Below, one piece after another: positions 61,011 through 64,000 of a stretch of 64,000 nt of DNA (position 1 is its first letter; each line of letters opens with the position of its first letter). The stretch covers positions 62,001 through 126,000 of the forward strand of contig CBDFLL010000003.1 of assembly GCA_965249205.1 (NCBI GenBank), read 5' to 3'. Origin of the DNA: JAQBVV01 sp965249205 (GTDB taxonomy: Bacteria > Acidobacteriota > Vicinamibacteria > Vicinamibacterales > UBA2999). Below the pieces are notes generated by a model. The model made no database searches. It saw only the letters and a list, made by a program, of their open reading frames with translations, and was not told the origin of the DNA. The position numbers and the translations under genes are program-made.

Positions 61011-62135
61011 ATGAAGTACAGCGTCGTGTTCAATGCAATCGTGTCTGCGTCCATCAGCCTGACGAGCGTGGCATGCCAGCAGTCGCAGGATGGAGTAGCC
61101 TCCGAGATATCTCAGGCGCCGCTCCGAGGCGTTCCCACGTTCCGTGCGGATCCAAACTGGCCGCAGTTGCCAGCGCAGTGGAGGCTAGGTGAGGTCTCGA
61201 GCATCGCCATCGATGTGCAGGACAACGCCTGGTTCCTGCACCGTCCGTGGACGCTTCCCCCCGACGAAGCCGATATGGCGGCGCCGCATGTGGTGGGGTT
61301 CGACAGCGACGGCAACGTGCTCGATGCGTGGGGAGGGCCGGGAGAGGGGTACGAGTGGCCCCAGCGGGAACATGGGCTCCAGGTCGACCATCAGGGGTTC
61401 GCCTGGATCGGCGGGCACAATTGTCCCACGCTGAACGAGCCCGGCCTCGAGCCGATCGCGGACGACCAGCTGCTGAAGTTCACACTGGGCGGCGAGTTCG
61501 TCATGCAGATTGGGCGGAGCAACGCCGGTGGGGGAAATGCGGACACGGCGAATCTCCACGAGCCGGCGGATGCGGTCGTTCACGCCCCCACCAACGAGCT
61601 CTTTGTTGCTGACGGATACGGGAACCACCGCGTGGCTGTGTTCGACGCCGACACGGGCGCCTTCAAACGCATGTGGGGTGCATTCGGCAACGCGCCGGAG
61701 GACGACGACCACTGCCCCTACCTGTTTCTCGACTCGGTGCCCGATGGTCCCGGCCCACCGCAGTTCGGCGTCGTGCATGCCATCCGCGTGTCACACGACG
61801 GGATGGTCTACGTGGCCGATCGTGAGAACAGACGGGTGCAGGTGTTCACGGTAGGCGGTGAGTACGTCGACCAAATCGTGTGGAGGGAATCGCCGTTTGC
61901 GCGAAACCTCGCGCTATCCGCGGACCCGGAGCAGCAGTTCCTGTACGTCGGTGGGGACAGCGGGATCATGGTGCTTGATCGTCGTCGCCTCGATGTGCTG
62001 ACCACCATTGAGACGTCGGTCGGGACTGGTCACCATATACAGACCGACTCACAAGGCAATCTCTACATCGCCGCGACCGGGGCCGGATTTCAACGGCTCC
62101 TTTTCACGGGCGTGTCGTCCGTGGCGGTCGAGTAG
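61011..62135 (+). CDS. NHL-repeat lipoprotein
   Basis: 374 residues. The N-terminal segment SISLTSVACQQSQ has a lipobox-like LTSVAC, predicting lipidation. NHL/beta-propeller blades include GEVSSIAIDVQDNAWFLHRP, LQVDHQGFAWIGGHN, LHEPADAVVHAPTNELFVADGYGNHRVAVF, VVHAIRVSHDGMVYVADRENRRVQVF and GHHIQTDSQGNLYIA. Similar to the protein at 14903 but not a close copy. Probably a surface or periplasmic propeller; catalytic function is unknown. Confidence 0.88.
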   Translation: MKYSVVFNAIVSASISLTSVACQQSQDGVASEISQAPLRGVPTFRADPNWPQLPAQWRLGEVSSIAIDVQDNAWFLHRPWTLPPDEADMAAPHVVGFDSDGNVLDAWGGPGEGYEWPQREHGLQVDHQGFAWIGGHNCPTLNEPGLEPIADDQLLKFTLGGEFVMQIGRSNAGGGNADTANLHEPADAVVHAPTNELFVADGYGNHRVAVFDADTGAFKRMWGAFGNAPEDDDHCPYLFLDSVPDGPGPPQFGVVHAIRVSHDGMVYVADRENRRVQVFTVGGEYVDQIVWRESPFARNLALSADPEQQFLYVGGDSGIMVLDRRRLDVLTTIETSVGTGHHIQTDSQGNLYIAATGAGFQRLLFTGVSSVAVE

Positions 62136-62191
62136 GCATAGCGGCGACCCGTCGAGCCCGCAAGGCTCGACGACGTCAAGAGGACAATCCA

Positions 62192-62518
62192 GTGGCATAT
62201 ACGCGTATTGATGTTGCCCAGGCGCGGGAACTGATCGAGAAGAGCAATGCTGTTGTCGTGGACATCAGAGATCCTGCGTCATACCAGGCGGGGCATATCC
62301 CCGGGGCAGAGGCTGTCGATCAGGACACTGTTCAGACGTTTGTCGAGACGGCCGACCGTGCCCGCCCGTTAATCGTCTGTTGCTACCACGGCAACATGAG
62401 TCAGGGGGCGGCAGACTACTTTAATCAGCACGGCTTTCCTGATGCGTACAGTCTGGACGGTGGATACGAAGCGTGGCAGGCGGCGTCAGTTGAACCTCCG
62501 CTTCGGAGTCGGAGCTAG
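62192..62518 (+). CDS. glpE: Thiosulfate sulfurtransferase GlpE-like (rhodanese)
   Basis: 108 residues from GTG 62192. Single rhodanese domain: IDVAQARELIEKSNAVVVDIRDPASYQAGHIPGA, and the six-residue active loop after the catalytic Cys, VCCYHGNMSQGAADYF (GlpE has CYHGNSS), ending YSLDGGYEAWQ. Transfers sulfane sulfur from thiosulfate to cyanide or dithiols. GlpE is historically named from a glp operon, but here it is not in an operon with glpK. Family A repeat copy 3 follows ~70 bp downstream. Confidence 0.92.
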   Translation: MAYTRIDVAQARELIEKSNAVVVDIRDPASYQAGHIPGAEAVDQDTVQTFVETADRARPLIVCCYHGNMSQGAADYFNQHGFPDAYSLDGGYEAWQAASVEPPLRSRS

Positions 62519-62590
62519 CCTGACTTTCGCAGTTCGAACCCGTTCCGCCGCGTTTTTGCGAGTCGGCGCGCCGAAAGGTCCATGTTTGAG

Positions 62591-62868
62591 CAGCCCGTGG
62601 TAAGAGTCCGTCTACATTCGTCAAGCGACGCATCCTCGTGGCCAGCGTTGCTCCTCCTTCAAATACAGGCGGTATTCTCAGTCGTCGCGCCTTGTCCACG
62701 AGCGCGGATTCCGCAGGTGTGCCACGACCGAGCGAAATCCGCGCGAGGCGCCTCGCTCGTCTAGCGCGGATTTCAGCAGTTACTCGCAGAGGGTCATGGC
62801 CTCTTGCGGCAAGCAGGGGACTCGTGAAATCCGCGTTAGGTGCGACGCCGGACTTTCACCACGGACTA
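62591..62868 (+). repeat. MITE-like repeat, family A, copy 3
   Basis: 278 bp, same orientation as copy 1: left end CAGCCCGTGGTAAGAG, right end CTTTCACCACGGACTACTAG. CTAG follows the right end (62869-62872), but the left flank is TTGAG rather than CTAG. Internal GCGGATTTCA/TGAAATCCGC-type arms are present in three places. The right CTAG provides the stop codon of the membrane protein gene on the minus strand. Confidence 0.88.
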
Positions 62869-63360
62869 CTAGGGACCGGAGCCGAGGACGCGGCGAAGGA
62901 AGGACCTGGGGTGCGGGTCCGAGAGCGCCGCGCACAAGAGCGTGACGAGTCCAATCAGAGCAGCCACAACGCGAAACTGAGCCGCACTGTGTTCGCCCTT
63001 GAACGGTCCCGCCCACCACACGCGCAGCGAGCTCGGGTACGATGCCGCGGTGATGGTCGCGCGCGCCCGATCAATGCGATCGGTATCGGCCACATCGGGA
63101 TGCGCGACGATGGCCGCGATGTCTCTTCGGCGCGGCGACTGCACTTCGTAGTGCCCCACGTTTCCGCCCTCGAGGTACTCCTCGACGTAGAGGTCGCGTT
63201 CGGTCTGGCGGCGGGCCTCGGCCGAAAGGCCCTCCCGCCATCGAATGTTGATGATCGGGGCCGGGCTCTCGAACAACGCCCACGCCGTACACAGCACGAT
63301 GAGCAGACACTGACCCGCCACGGCGATTCTGCGGAGCTGGTACTGGGGAGGGAGCGTCAT
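62869..63360 (-). CDS. Hypothetical membrane protein, coupled to the upstream gene
   Basis: 163 residues from ATG 63360, overlapping the preceding gene's stop as ATGA. Two hydrophobic segments: LRRIAVAGQCLLIVLCTAWALF near the N terminus and AQFRVVAALIGLVTLLCAAL near the C terminus. Between them is a polar extracytoplasmic domain (EARRQTERDLYVEEYLEGGNVGHYEVQSPRRRDIAAIV). No family recognised. The stop codon is formed by the CTAG flanking family A repeat copy 3, so the original C terminus may have been longer. Confidence 0.75.
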   Translation of the reverse strand: MTLPPQYQLRRIAVAGQCLLIVLCTAWALFESPAPIINIRWREGLSAEARRQTERDLYVEEYLEGGNVGHYEVQSPRRRDIAAIVAHPDVADTDRIDRARATITAASYPSSLRVWWAGPFKGEHSAAQFRVVAALIGLVTLLCAALSDPHPRSFLRRVLGSGP

Positions 63361-63998
63361 CGCGCCACTTCCAGCCGAGCAAAGACCCCGTTGCCGACGG
63401 TCGTCCAGAGGAGCACGTGCAAGCCGGTCAGTACAAGGAGGGCGCTCGTCGATGTCCGACGGGAGGATGCCACGACCCAGCAGGCGGCAAAGACGCCGGG
63501 GAAGATCGACAGCAGGAGATCGAGGTTGAACGGCGCGCTCGTCGGCCACCATCGCACCACAAAGAACAACCCGGGGAGCGCGTAGAGGGCTGCCGGGACG
63601 AGCGCTCCTCGACGGGACTGGAGCAGCGCCAGTGCCAGGAGCGGAACGCCAGACAGGGCGCTGAACAGGCCAAACTCGCCGAACCCGGCCTGCGAGAACA
63701 ACGGAGTGGCGACCTTGTTTTCGAAGACGACCGACTCGAAGAAGGGTCGGTGGCCAAGCTCCCGCTCCCAGACAAGGGACAGTCTTCCGAGCGTCACGTA
63801 GAAGAAAATCCACCCGAGATACAGCGCGACTCCCGCCGACGTGAAGGTTGCCGCACGCAGGCCTCGCCGAAGCGCGTCGCCTGGCTTACTGAGTGCGGCC
63901 AGTGCGCCGCTGGCAAGGCTCAGCAGACCGAACCCATGCAACGCGGTGTGCAGCCCCTGCAGAAACCCCGCAACCAGCGCGGCGGCGTGGGCCGGCAC
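63357..63998 (-). CDS. Hypothetical polytopic membrane protein (5' end beyond window)
   Basis: At least 213 residues; the frame is open to the right edge, so the start is outside. About six hydrophobic helices (ALVAGFLQGLHTALHGFGLLSLASGALAAL, TFTSAGVALYLGWIFFYVTLG, FGLFSALSGVPLLALALLQ, FFVVRWWP, LLLSIFPGVFAACWVVASS, ALLVLTGLHVLLWTTVG). This looks like the C-terminal part of a GT-C-like or O-antigen polymerase-like protein, but no signature is visible. Translationally coupled to the next gene by ATGA. Confidence 0.75.
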   Translation of the reverse strand: MPAHAAALVAGFLQGLHTALHGFGLLSLASGALAALSKPGDALRRGLRAATFTSAGVALYLGWIFFYVTLGRLSLVWERELGHRPFFESVVFENKVATPLFSQAGFGEFGLFSALSGVPLLALALLQSRRGALVPAALYALPGLFFVVRWWPTSAPFNLDLLLSIFPGVFAACWVVASSRRTSTSALLVLTGLHVLLWTTVGNGVFARLEVAR

Positions 63999-64000
63999 GG

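Overview
The window is high-GC bacterial chromosome carrying ordinary metabolic genes with an unusual load of broken genes, duplications and small mobile repeats. The mix (imuA-imuB-dnaE2 SOS cassette, many secreted metallo-beta-lactamase-fold (MBL) proteins, NHL-propeller proteins, YeeE/YedE pair, fused MFS/spermidine synthase, GT33-like glycosyltransferase, bacterial glpK/glpE) fits an environmental Acidobacteriota such as the Vicinamibacteria lineage. That placement is inference from gene content; no rRNA or complete tRNA is present.

Layout. 1-5.7 kb: the end of an unidentified gene (possibly a glycosyltransferase), a LolD/MacB-type ABC ATPase, then a ~1,466-residue TIR-CHAT-STAND-TPR protein that looks like an abortive-infection sensor/effector. 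5.7-12.3 kb: an accessory block with four type II toxin-antitoxin modules (hicBA, a second hicBA with a frameshifted toxin, a RelE/ParE-CopG pair, higBA) and a DUF2161-type PD-(D/E)XK protein. Between them lie a partial duplication of a MOSC gene, a peptidase S51, an ABM monooxygenase and two GNATs. 12.5-21 kb: rpiB, a secreted MBL, SnoaL, NHL, an alpha/beta hydrolase, a YeeE pair, a UDG-like protein and a spermidine-synthase fusion.

21-32.3 kb: IS copy 1, glgC, an LMW arsenate reductase, a response-regulator/kinase deletion fusion, an MFS exporter, and the divergent mutagenesis cassette imuA-imuB-dnaE2. A ~296-bp MITE-like repeat sits between imuA and imuB and appears to have removed the imuB 5' end. 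32.3-42.4 kb: a GMC oxidoreductase with a frameshift, SGNH hydrolases (one intact, two fragments), a radical SAM protein, a GT-C-like membrane protein with one in-frame stop, a frameshifted alpha/beta hydrolase, and a relic of the dnaE2 3' end.

42.4-64 kb: a methyltransferase, three more MBL proteins, a beta-hydroxyacid dehydrogenase, a shattered acyl-CoA dehydrogenase, IS copy 2, an SDR without the usual catalytic Tyr, a two-domain carboxymuconolactone-decarboxylase-like lipoprotein, and an MBL gene split by IS copy 3. These are followed by a duplicated HD-hydrolase/glpK segment in which each copy has lost the opposite gene, a GT33-like glycosyltransferase, a DMT transporter, an NHL lipoprotein, glpE and two coupled membrane proteins at the right edge.

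Mobile DNA. Three near-identical IS5-like copies (1,295-1,296 bp) are each flanked by CTAG. Three copies of a 269-296 bp MITE-like element (family A) also abut CTAG, and a second palindromic repeat family (B) has two copies plus a truncated one. Together with the frameshifts and relics they show a locally eroding, repeat-rich region.
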